Source of the DNA: Coriobacteriaceae bacterium
Lineage (GTDB): Bacteria; Actinomycetota; Coriobacteriia; Coriobacteriales; Coriobacteriaceae
Direction: 5' to 3'
NCBI GenBank assembly: GCA_025993015.1
Contig: DAJPFV010000001.1
Coordinates: forward strand, 2,232,001-2,296,000
DNA: 64,000 bases
Of this stretch, positions 24,641 to 33,235 are shown piece by piece. The translations under genes and the position numbers were made by a program. The first letter of the stretch is position 1, and each line of letters starts with the position of its first letter. A model generated the notes under the pieces. That model was not told where the DNA came from, made no database searches, and worked only from the letters and a program-made list of their open reading frames with translations.

Positions 24641-25136
24641 CAGCTACTATAGCGTGATTTCGAGCATTGTCCCAAGGGTCATTTCCATCAAAATCGTTAA
24701 TCTTGTCACGGAGATCCTTATGAGCTTCTTTAGCTTTACTAAGGTGAGTTGTATTTCCAAAAATTGACGACTTGCTCTCCATCAACCAGTATTCATCATC
24801 TTTTAAATAGAAACCGTCAAATCCTTTTTTGATCGACCCCTCTTCAAGATTTGATCCAAGACAAGCCTGCTGATAGCCGTTGTGCCCTAAATAAGCATGT
24901 AAGAAAATCTCAGCACAAGAACCGCAAACTAAGGGGCGATTATTTAGTTTTGATTCAAAGTATTTCGAGATTTTCGTCTTTGTGACTTCTAGCGAACGAG
25001 GGTCTTTAGGGCCAAACCAAATAGAGGGTAGGCATTGATTTAGACACTCATCGAAGTCGTCATTTTCGATGACGTTAAAATACGTCAGGTGAATTCGATC
25101 GGATAGCTCCTTTTCAATAACTCCTGTAAATAGCAT
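24567..25136 (-). pseudogene. DUF1837/HamA-like nuclease, 3'-truncated
   Basis: 189 aa. A PD-(D/E)XK-like arrangement is visible: E76 (SCAEIFLHAYLG), D107 (GFDGFYL) and E120-x-K122 (LMESKS), as in DUF1837/HamA-like proteins. The last ~10 residues (RMLGQVEHAVSTFH) are the ATPase Walker A region read in another frame, so the native C terminus is missing. The gene is strongly AT-rich, unlike the ATPase part beyond the junction at about 24,610-24,640. An SD-like AGGTGAT precedes the ATG. Confidence 0.55.
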
Positions 25137-25227
25137 CCGATGATCACCTGCTCTAGTAAATTTTAATCAATGGATCGTTTTGTTGCTTCAGGAACCTCAT
25201 ACATTTAGCCTAGGATTTAAATCTAAT

Positions 25228-25275
25228 AAAAAAAGAACCGCCGCCTATCATCTTGATGGAAATAGGCAGCGGTTC
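25228..25275 (-). terminator. Terminator at the distal end of the capsule locus
   Basis: GAACCGCTGCCTAT and ATAGGCGGCGGTTC (minus strand) form a 14-bp stem with one mismatch, followed by seven T. It ends transcription after the second epimerase gene. Confidence 0.9.
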
Positions 25276-25323
25276 ATTAGTGAGTGTCAGGTTATTAAGG
25301 CCGTCTAATTCTCAAAAGAATGC

Positions 25324-26474
25324 CTAGAACTTCCTCCACACCATCTTGTCCACAACGCCGGTGTAGCTCTGGATGATCTTGACCACCTTGGTGGACACGG
25401 TCTCGTCGGCGTAGTCGGGAACGGGCGCCTCGGGCAGCGACCCCTCGGCGTCGAGCTCGACGGCGGTGTGGACGGCCTGGAGCAGCCCCTTCTCGGAGAT
25501 GCCGGCCAGCGTGAAGCAGGCCTTGTCCAGCGCCTCGGGGCGCTCGGTGGAGGTGCGGATGCAAACGGCCGGGAACGGGCGCCCAATGCTTGCAAAGAAG
25601 CTGGACTCCTCGGGCAGGGTGCCGGAGTCGGAAACCACGGCGAAGGCGTTCATCTGCAGGCAGTTGTAGTCGTGGAATCCCATGGGCTCGTGCATGCGCA
25701 CGCGCAGGTCCAGCTTGAAGCCGGTGGCCTCCAGGCGCTTGCGGGAGCGCGGGTGGCAGGAGTACAGGATCGGCATGTCGTATTTCTCCGCGAGCGCGTT
25801 GATCGCCGTGAACAGGCTCGTGAAGTTCGCCTCGGTGTCGATGTTCTCCTCGCGGTGGGCCGAAAGCAGCATGTAGCGCTTGGGCTCCAGACCGAGCTCG
25901 GAGAGGACATCCGAAGCCTCGATCTTGTCCAGGTTGGCACGAAGGACCTCTGCCATGGGCGAGCCCGTGACAGAGGTGCGCTCCGGGGCGCAGCCGGTGT
26001 CCCTGAGGTAGCGGCGCGCGTGCTCGGAGTATGCCAGGTTGACGTCGGAGATCACGTCGACGATGCGGCGGTTAGTCTCCTCGGGCAGGCACTCGTCCTT
26101 GCAGCGGTTGCCCGCCTCCATGTGGAAGATGGGGATGTGGAGCCTCTTGGCCGCGATGGCGGAAAGGCAGCTGTTGGTGTCGCCCAGGATGAGAAGCGCG
26201 TCGGGCTTCACCTCAACCATGAGCTTATAGCTCGCGGCGATGATGTTGCCCACGGTCTCGCCCAAGTCGGCGCCCACGGCGTCCAGCGACAAGTCGCGGA
26301 AGAAGATGCCGTTGAGCGTGTAGTCGTAGTTCTACCCGGTGTGCGCCAGCAGGCAGTCGAAGTGGCGGCGGCACTTCTTGATGACCTCGGACAGGCGGAT
26401 GACCTCGGGGCGGGTGCCCACGACAATCAGCAGCTTCAGGCGGCCATCATTTTTGAAATGAATATTCTTTTCAA
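25324..26474 (-). pseudogene. UDP-sugar 2-epimerase (WecB/CapG type) with in-frame amber and broken start
   Basis: About 380 codons of a non-hydrolysing UDP-HexNAc 2-epimerase: LLIVVGTRPEVIRLSEVI, then LLAHTG-stop-NYDYTLNG, then ILGDTNSCLSAIAAKR, FHMEAGNRCKDECLPEETNRR, LLSAHREEN and SDSGTLPEESSF. The TAG at 26332-26334 replaces the CAG (Gln) expected in HTGQNYDYTLN. In addition the AAAGGAG ribosome site (26479-26485) points to a TTG at 26472-26474 that is one base out of frame; one extra A in the following A run would restore it. Two lesions favour a true pseudogene, although read error is possible. Intact members make UDP-linked talosamine or fucosamine precursors. Confidence 0.75.
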
Positions 26475-26488
26475 TTATCTCCTTTCAG

Positions 26489-26731
26489 CTAATCGCGTTT
26501 AAATAAGTCCCTTGTATAAACCATTTCTGAAACATCTGCGAGCTCGTCGCTCCTGCGGTTGGCGACGATCACGTCGCAGCCGGCCTTGAAGGCCTCCAGG
26601 TCGTGGGTCACCTCGGAGCCGAAGAACTCCGGCGCGTCCAGCGTGGGCTCGTAGACTGCCACGGGCACGCCCTTGGCCTTCACGCGCTTCATGACGCCCT
26701 GGATGGAGCTCGCGTGAGGAATAATGAGGTT
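26489..26731 (-). pseudogene. ugd: 3' fragment of UDP-glucose/UDP-ManNAc-type dehydrogenase
   Basis: Only the last ~80 codons remain: ASSIQGVMKRVKAKGVPV, YEPTLDAPEFFGSEVTHDL, CDVIVANRRSDEL and the end VYTRDLFKRD, matching the C-terminal UDP-binding domain of UGDH enzymes. Upstream of ASSIQG the frame changes into sequence with no UGDH match, so the catalytic domains are lost. It precedes the broken epimerase by a few bases. Confidence 0.7.
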
Positions 26732-26998
26732 TGATTCATCGTAAGACAGTCGGCACTCGCGACCGAGAATAAATAAGAAGCGTCTCTTAGCTTATGGAGT
26801 AGCTGCAAATTGCTTTATATAGAGGAAGGGGCGCATTAATTACCGTTAACCAGCGCACTCATTCCTGATGATTATTTAAACAGCTAAAATTGAGTTTTCG
26901 CCAAAGATTCTGCACACTCTCACCAGACATTATTGAACGTCCCAGGGGAATACATAGCACGCAGCGAAATTTTGTCAGCTGAAAAGCTGAAGCCCTGA

Positions 26999-28381
26999 TT
27001 ACCTTACAAACTCTAAGTACTTTACGCTCTCGCCGCGTTCGAATGCGCCTATAACTTCACAGGTGGCTTTGGTGATATCACGATCAATGCCGCCTTCGCG
27101 GCGAAGTGCCTCTTCACCTGTGATGCCCTTTTCGACATCGGCGATCATTCTTAGGAAAGAAACCCATTCAAAGCGAATACCTTCCCCGTCTAGCTGATAG
27201 AAATAACGTCTGTTATCGGCTGGGTTCTCGTAACGGATTTCGAAATAATCAGTCTTCCACCAGGGCGCAGGAACATATATGTAGCCCTTTGTGCCCGATA
27301 CAACTAGACTGCCCTCAGACTTAGCGCCTGAGCCGACCTTTGCTGTTGCCACGGCGTTTGGAAACTCAACGTCAAGCCTCGAGAACTCATCAAAAGTCTT
27401 GTCGTGTTTCTCGCACAAGGACGAAATGCGCACCGAGTTAGGTTTAGTACCTAGTATCTGGAAGATTGGCAATAAGGCCGTCGGCCCCCATGCCGTCATG
27501 CTGCTCCAAGCAGTGTCGCGACGCGTATCAAAAGGAGCGCGATTGGTCTTAAGATTGGTTATAGTGGCATCGACCGAAACGACCTCGCCAATACGTCCAC
27601 CGGTGACCAACAACAGCATGCGTGCGTAGGCGGTTGAGTATGCCGTGCGCAGCGAGTCCATCAGCACAAGGCCTCGCTCGTCGGCTAATGCGAAAAGCTC
27701 ACTGCATTCCTTAGCGCTCTTTGCGATAGGCGCTTCGCACATCACATGCTTGTCGGCATTTAAGGCTCGCTTCACCTGATCGTAATGTCGATCAGGATGC
27801 GAGTGAATATATACAATATCGACTGCATCCAGTAACTTATCGTATTCATCCGTTACAATCTCAGTTCCAAGTGGGCCCTCATCTAGCAAACTGCGATCTT
27901 CAACACAAATGCCGGCAACCTCGAGACCATTTACCAAACCGCACTCAGCAAAAACGCGATTCATATAGTCGGTATATCCAACTAAACCGCAGCGAAGTTT
28001 AACCGAACTTCGGATTTCCGTAGAAGAGACACCACTGGTGCGCTCGAGGTACACAACTTTGCAGTACTCATTCAGATAATCGAATTGGCCCTCCCAATCC
28101 GATCCCACAGTGAAGATATCGACTCCATAGCGCTTGATATCGTCGATTTTCTGGCCTTCGTACTCTTCGACGACAATCTTGTCCGCAAGCCCGGTTGAAC
28201 GCACTGCTGCAATACGCTCTTCAAGCGATTGTTGAACGTTAATCTTGCCGCGTTGTTTGTCAAAGTCATCCGACGTAACGCCAACGATTAGATAGTCACC
28301 TAAGGCCTTGGCACGCTCCAACAGGCGGACATGCCCGCGATGAAGATGGTCGTAGGTTCCGTAGGTAATGACCTTAGTCAT
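26999..28381 (-). CDS. Cytidylyltransferase - Gfo/Idh/MocA oxidoreductase fusion
   Basis: 460 aa. Residues 1-126 are a TagD-like nucleotidyltransferase with YGTYDHLHRGH (the HxGH site), GVTSDDFDKQRGK and RTSGVSSTEIRSS, which would activate a polyol or amino-polyol phosphate with CTP. From about 128 a Rossmann-type oxidoreductase of the Gfo/Idh/MocA family follows (CGLVGYTDYMNRVF, EAPIAKS where EKP is usual). The order suggests a bifunctional enzyme that makes and activates an unusual CDP-linked precursor, perhaps for the LicD transferase in this locus. It starts 2 bp after the aminotransferase stop. The substrate is inference. Confidence 0.85.
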   Translation of the reverse strand: MTKVITYGTYDHLHRGHVRLLERAKALGDYLIVGVTSDDFDKQRGKINVQQSLEERIAAVRSTGLADKIVVEEYEGQKIDDIKRYGVDIFTVGSDWEGQFDYLNEYCKVVYLERTSGVSSTEIRSSVKLRCGLVGYTDYMNRVFAECGLVNGLEVAGICVEDRSLLDEGPLGTEIVTDEYDKLLDAVDIVYIHSHPDRHYDQVKRALNADKHVMCEAPIAKSAKECSELFALADERGLVLMDSLRTAYSTAYARMLLLVTGGRIGEVVSVDATITNLKTNRAPFDTRRDTAWSSMTAWGPTALLPIFQILGTKPNSVRISSLCEKHDKTFDEFSRLDVEFPNAVATAKVGSGAKSEGSLVVSGTKGYIYVPAPWWKTDYFEIRYENPADNRRYFYQLDGEGIRFEWVSFLRMIADVEKGITGEEALRREGGIDRDITKATCEVIGAFERGESVKYLEFVR

Positions 28382-28383
28382 GG

Positions 28384-29445
28384 CTAAGCCTTGTCCAACT
28401 CAATCAGCGCTTCCATGAATCGCTCCATCGAACGCTTAGGACCAGTGGTAACCCTCAGGCAGCTGCCAAAAGCGCCAATACCGTCATATTCCTTAATGAG
28501 GATGCCCTTCTCGGCCTTCATACGGCGAACGATTTCTGAAGCATCGCCAAACGGCTTAATGAACATAAAATTGCCTTCACTGCTTCGATATTCATAGCCA
28601 TTACGGTCAAGTTGCTCAACGAGCCACTGTTTGCCAGCTAGCTGATTCTCGATCATGGAATCGAGCATGCCTTCGGTTTCCATGATTTTCTTTGCAAAGA
28701 GCATAGCGAACATATTTACATTGTGGGGAGTATTCAGCTTCTGAACGAGGGCAACTCCCTTAGGCCATCCTGCTACATAGCCTAAACGAGCTCCAGCAAG
28801 CGAGAAAAGCTTTGAGAAAGTACGAGTTACAAATACATGTTCATGGGTAAGGGCATAATTAATGGAAGTCTCGGGGCAGAAATAATGATATGCCTCGTCG
28901 ACAAGAACGGTAATTTGACGTCGTTCCGCTTCCTCGAAAAAGCGTGACATCTCAGTCTCGCTCCAGGCGTTGCCCATGGGGTTATTCGGATTAACAAGAA
29001 TAAGCAGCTGTGTGTCATTACTAATCTTAGAAATCACATCATCCACCGTGATGGTTAGGTCATCCCTATAAGGAACCGGCACAAAATTACGTCCATACAT
29101 CTTCGAGTAGACCTCGAACATTGCATAAGAAGGCGATACACAAACGATCTCGCCGTTAGGCGCAGTGAAGGCCTCAATGATGTTGCGAATTCCTTCGGAA
29201 GACCCGTTAACAAGCGACAGATGCTCGATGTCCGTACCAAGTCTTCCAGCGAGGAATTCGGTAAACTCAAGAGTCTCCGGGTACTGGGCCACCATTTCGG
29301 GCGTCACCCCCGAAAGAACCCCGTCGATGAACTCTTGAGATAGCCCCTCGGGGTTCTCGTTCAGATCAAGTCTGAGGTAACCCTCGCGCTTGTTCTGGTC
29401 AAAAATGCGGTGTAGGTTAACTAACCTCTCGTTGATGTAATACAT
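28384..29445 (-). CDS. PLP-dependent aminotransferase (HisC-like, fold type I)
   Basis: 353 aa, class I/II aminotransferase of the histidinol-phosphate aminotransferase group: LDLNENPEG, VNGSSEGIRNI, VNPNNPMGN, VDEAYHYF and the PLP lysine in TRTFSKLFSLAGARLGY. No histidine genes are nearby; the next gene is the cytidylyltransferase fusion. HisC-like enzymes in capsule loci can aminate small keto-phosphates, for example dihydroxyacetone phosphate to serinol phosphate in Campylobacter, so a similar role is a reasonable inference. AAAGGTG precedes the ATG. Confidence 0.85.
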   Translation of the reverse strand: MYYINERLVNLHRIFDQNKREGYLRLDLNENPEGLSQEFIDGVLSGVTPEMVAQYPETLEFTEFLAGRLGTDIEHLSLVNGSSEGIRNIIEAFTAPNGEIVCVSPSYAMFEVYSKMYGRNFVPVPYRDDLTITVDDVISKISNDTQLLILVNPNNPMGNAWSETEMSRFFEEAERRQITVLVDEAYHYFCPETSINYALTHEHVFVTRTFSKLFSLAGARLGYVAGWPKGVALVQKLNTPHNVNMFAMLFAKKIMETEGMLDSMIENQLAGKQWLVEQLDRNGYEYRSSEGNFMFIKPFGDASEIVRRMKAEKGILIKEYDGIGAFGSCLRVTTGPKRSMERFMEALIELDKA

Positions 29446-29573
29446 GAATAAACACCTTTCGCCTTTGATTAAAATTGTTAAGGACTGTAACGAATGAGCT
29501 GTCTGTCGATATTTCCACTGAGGGTTTGCCGTGTGAGTGAGCTTTGCACTACAAGTGTCTAAACGAAAAGCAG

Positions 29574-30641
29574 TTACCGTCCATGTCCGTAAACCATACG
29601 AACAAGCTTCCAGGGAAGCATTCGCCTAATTCTTGCCATCAAACTAAGCTTTGGTGCCAGCAGCTTTTCGAATGCCAGCTTGTGGTCACCAGCAGAAATC
29701 GCTCTTTCGACCTCATCGGCCAGCCTCTCGTCATCAGCAGAACGAGAGGCTGGCTTGACGAGATTTGAGTTATTTGCAGCAACGCTTTCAACGGTTGATT
29801 TAATCCACTTACATTCATCGGCACAGCACTCATTAAAGAAACGCTCGCCATTACTAGTGTTTATTAGGACCGCGGAAACGCCTCGTCCGTCAGAAAAGCC
29901 GGGATGAACGGAATCGATGCCCCAATAATCTCCTATCGTGATGTCTCCAACACGTTCGAGTCTTGCAAAGGGACACTTGTAACAACACCTCCGATAGATG
30001 ACCCCTTTCGTAAAAGCTGCGAAATATGGGTCATCACGGGCGGGCCCCAGCACCTCGTGTTTTCTACCTCGACGATAGAAGTAGTAATAATAATTTAGTC
30101 CCCACCCCATCTTTTTGCTTCTAAAAGCATAGCCATGGATGCCGTCATCGGCTTTATTCTTCGTGGCGAGCCATTCAAGATATGCAGAAAAAATCTCCTG
30201 CTTTGGTGTTCCGTGACAGATAAGATCGACGCACAGCAAGTTGTTTGCAACGACTTCCTTCGGAACTGATTTTTCAAGATATTTTCGAAGTCCCGCTATC
30301 TGGCATGGCGTACCGGAATATAGCACTACGGTGTTCTTGCAAAGAAGATGGGCACACTCTTCATATGTATCTGCAACGTTGCTCTTAACGTATTTAGATC
30401 CTTGGAGTTTACACAAGTCATCAATCCGCTTTATGCAAATATGACGGACAGTGCCGTTGTCGAGAAGGGAAGCTCCAAATACGGCACCACCAACACGAAG
30501 AACAGAGCGGGCAAACAAAGCAAAAGCGCCACCAGAAGCGGACAACTCAAGGCTTTTCGAATCAGAGTCCTGAAGTGCCACAGCATAACGAGCTTTTGCG
30601 AACAGCATGTCGAAAGAGTTCGATGGAAGTTCGTCTTGCAA
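29574..30641 (-). CDS. FrhB/FdhB-like (coenzyme F420 hydrogenase beta) family protein
   Basis: 355 aa with a TTG start at 30639-30641, chosen because AGGAGG lies 7 bases upstream and the wzx TAG ends one base before. YSGTPCQIAGLRKYL, LICHGTPKQEIF and the C-terminal CCYKCPFARLERVGDITIGDYWG define the FrhB_FdhB C-terminal family. The usual N-terminal ferredoxin domain is absent. In polysaccharide loci this family is often paired with a pyruvyl transferase, as here; its exact role is unknown. Confidence 0.8.
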   Translation of the reverse strand: MQDELPSNSFDMLFAKARYAVALQDSDSKSLELSASGGAFALFARSVLRVGGAVFGASLLDNGTVRHICIKRIDDLCKLQGSKYVKSNVADTYEECAHLLCKNTVVLYSGTPCQIAGLRKYLEKSVPKEVVANNLLCVDLICHGTPKQEIFSAYLEWLATKNKADDGIHGYAFRSKKMGWGLNYYYYFYRRGRKHEVLGPARDDPYFAAFTKGVIYRRCCYKCPFARLERVGDITIGDYWGIDSVHPGFSDGRGVSAVLINTSNGERFFNECCADECKWIKSTVESVAANNSNLVKPASRSADDERLADEVERAISAGDHKLAFEKLLAPKLSLMARIRRMLPWKLVRMVYGHGR

Positions 30642-30642
30642 C

Positions 30643-32208
30643 CTAACGCCTCCTAACCAATAACATTCCAAAAGCCTTACGTCGCTCTTCCCCATCGAGT
30701 AGAAGGAGGGATAGCTCCGTATAACCGATTGCTGCAGAAATAAGACAAGAAATCAGAAAGCACGCCCACGAAGAAAACGGCAACGCTTTCGAAAGAATTG
30801 CAAATGTTGCGAGAACGACGAAAAGCCCCACAACTTCTTTACCAAGTGGTTTATAGAAACTCGATCCACGCAGACCTAACACATGAGCAGCATAAACGGG
30901 CTGAATAAAACAATGTCTAAACGTCATGAGAACGGAGCTGACAGAAGCGATTACAAAGAGGCCTTCAAGCTCTGTAAAAAACAGAAGGGACAATTCAATT
31001 GCGACGACAAGTAAGCTGAAGCCTAAAGTAATAAGAACTGATCCCTTTATCTTATTAGTAAGGGTATTGGCATAGTAAAGAGGCTCAACGAGCGCGCTCG
31101 CGAGTAACGAGACAACAGTCAGAACAGATAGTCTCTGAATCAGAAGGAGCTCCGATACGTCTCGCCCGGGAAGCCATAGTTCGTAAAAATGAAGACCATA
31201 TGCAACAAAGCCCGCGAGCGGCACAATCATGACCGCAGCGGTGAATCTCATTGCAAAGCCAAACTGTTTAACAAGCTCGTCAGTTTTCTTTTTGGCATAA
31301 AGCTCGGCGCATTTGGGATAGAAAAGGCTGGAAAGACTATTTGAAACGGATAACAAAGCATTGGGGATCGTCTTAGCAACTGATAAAATCCCCATCTGGT
31401 AGGCACCAACAAAGAGATTCGAAATCCACAAATCAAGACCGGTAAGCAAAAGCTTGTTTATTGACTCGATGCTGACCCATAAGCCACTTTTGAGAATTTC
31501 GAGTACTCTATGAATTGAAAAACAGGTCGCTTTCACCCGGTATTCTGGAGCAATACGTCTCGTAGTCCAAATCTGCAATGCGAGGAATGCGACCGATGCG
31601 ACAACTGCAGCTGCGCTGTAATACCACATATGTGGAACTACAGTCAAAAAAAGAACGCACAGCAACATCGCCCTTATGACGGAGGACACAAGTTGGGCAA
31701 TGGCGTTGAGGTATAGCTGGTTCTTGATAAATGCGGCAATTCCGAAAACAACAACAACAAGACTAAGCGCGCAATTGAAAAATGCCAGCAAAATCATAAG
31801 CTGGAGATCTTCAACTAGCCCAGGCGAAACCGACACGACTGATTCGATATTTGCCGCAAGAAGAACGGATCCAGCCAACACGGCGACGGCCATTACACAG
31901 TTTGCAAAAAACACGGAGGAGTAGTAGGACTCCGCACCCTCTTGGTCCCCGCTATGGTGCGCAATCGTGATATAGCGACCTGCGAGCGAATTTAAGGCAG
32001 TAGTAATTACAGCCACATAGCTTACAAAGTTGTTAACAAGACCAACAAAGCCATAGGCTTCTGCCCCCATTTTCTCCAGAACAATCGGGGTCAAAAACAA
32101 GCTGATGACCATCTGAGCAACAATAACAGACACTTGCGAGATAAGGTTTATCGCAAAAGCGGTCTTGCCCTGTAATATTGGAAGCGGTTTGATCTGTTTA
32201 GTCATCAC
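30643..32208 (-). CDS. wzx: Wzx-type polysaccharide flippase
   Basis: 521 aa with about 12-14 membrane segments; INLISQVSVIVAQMVISLFL and GAEAYGFVGLVNNFVSYVAV in the N-terminal part are typical of the PST/MATE-like Wzx exporters that flip undecaprenyl-linked repeat units. Start may be GTG at 32208 (GGAGG 9 bases upstream) or the next codon ATG; both overlap the pyruvyl transferase stop. It is AT-rich as usual for flippases. Confidence 0.85.
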   Translation of the reverse strand: MMTKQIKPLPILQGKTAFAINLISQVSVIVAQMVISLFLTPIVLEKMGAEAYGFVGLVNNFVSYVAVITTALNSLAGRYITIAHHSGDQEGAESYYSSVFFANCVMAVAVLAGSVLLAANIESVVSVSPGLVEDLQLMILLAFFNCALSLVVVVFGIAAFIKNQLYLNAIAQLVSSVIRAMLLCVLFLTVVPHMWYYSAAAVVASVAFLALQIWTTRRIAPEYRVKATCFSIHRVLEILKSGLWVSIESINKLLLTGLDLWISNLFVGAYQMGILSVAKTIPNALLSVSNSLSSLFYPKCAELYAKKKTDELVKQFGFAMRFTAAVMIVPLAGFVAYGLHFYELWLPGRDVSELLLIQRLSVLTVVSLLASALVEPLYYANTLTNKIKGSVLITLGFSLLVVAIELSLLFFTELEGLFVIASVSSVLMTFRHCFIQPVYAAHVLGLRGSSFYKPLGKEVVGLFVVLATFAILSKALPFSSWACFLISCLISAAIGYTELSLLLLDGEERRKAFGMLLVRRR

Positions 32209-33104
32209 TCGGCAACGCCTCCATTTGAGAGATATGATCTCAGATAGTTGAGCGAGCGTAGCGACTCAGAGCTTCGAATCTTGTCTGAAGATTCGAAATC
32301 TGGTTTGATTTCGAGAACCTTGCCCAATTTATCAATTGAGCTGAGTCGCCGATCAGAAAGATTGAGTCCGTCCAGAAGCGAGGTTAGTTTCTGGACATTG
32401 CCTCCTTGGCCGTTTCGGTCTCCACGGGGAATCGTCACAAAAGGCGTATGGGTAACGATAGAAAATATGCTTCCATGGAAGGTGTCGGTTAACACATAAT
32501 CAGCTGCTCGAAAATATGGTAAAACCTGGTCAGGGCGGCATCGAATATGGCGATCGCGCACGGGCTGGTCCTCACCTAATGCGATGAGTTCAAGCCCGTG
32601 GGAATGAGCAAATTCGAGAGCCTCTCTGCATTCATCCTCGGTAAATCGGAAGCTGTAGCCGTAAAGAATCATGAATCCACTCTCGTTGCAGGGAGACCAG
32701 TCTTCGTTCTCCACTCCACCGACGAGTACAGGATCAAGATGCATGATTGGGGCTTTTCCCGTAAGCCTACTTACAGTGTCAACGGAATTCGTGTCACGAA
32801 CTGAAACCCCCTCGAAACAATTAAGGCAATCCCCTATTTCCCTAGCCACCCCATAGTGGTCAAGTTTTTCATACGTCGTATTGCCGAACGAAGCGGCATA
32901 GCTTATCACTTTACCTGCATTGGCGCGCCTCCCAAACAATTCAAGGGAGTAACCGATATTGGAACCAAGCTGGAGGCAATTAAACACTTCATCGCTGCCT
33001 ATGACCAAGACGTCGCATTTCGTGTTGTAGTGTCGTCTATCTGTGATTCCAAGCATATCATCGCAACTAAACATTACGGAACGCGATGAGCCGGCATCCC
33101 CCTT
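32205..33104 (-). pseudogene. Polysaccharide pyruvyl transferase, 3' part (split by IS30 element)
   Basis: 299 residues to the stop, beginning KGDAGSSRSVMFSC and including LVIGSDEVFNC, LDPVLVG, YVLTDTFHGSIFSIV and the C-terminal region. Joined to the 5' part at 34755-34991 it gives a 378-aa protein of the polysaccharide pyruvyl transferase family, which adds ketal-linked pyruvate to glycans. The reading frames meet exactly if one copy of a 13-bp duplication is removed. Confidence 0.85.
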
Positions 33105-33117
33105 GAGAGCCTTTTTT
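33105..33117. repeat. 13-bp direct repeat, left of IS30 element
   Basis: GAGAGCCTTTTTT, identical to 34755-34767; it reads as the target-site duplication of the insertion. Confidence 0.85.
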
Positions 33118-33146
33118 CCTTGATTATCGACTTCATCCGAACACCT

Positions 33147-33182
33147 CCCACATTCATCCGCACATGTGCGGATGAATGTGGG
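33147..33182. repeat. Perfect 36-bp palindrome inside the IS
   Basis: 18-bp arms 33147-33164 and 33165-33182 are exact reverse complements with no spacer, centred on CACATGTG. It lies between the left inverted repeat and the transposase start, where a cruciform or RNA hairpin could block readthrough or regulate transposase expression. Confidence 0.9.
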
Positions 33183-33235
33183 AACCCGATACCCTGAGGG
33201 CCGGACCGGCCGGCCCCGGAAGATCGGAGGACGGC

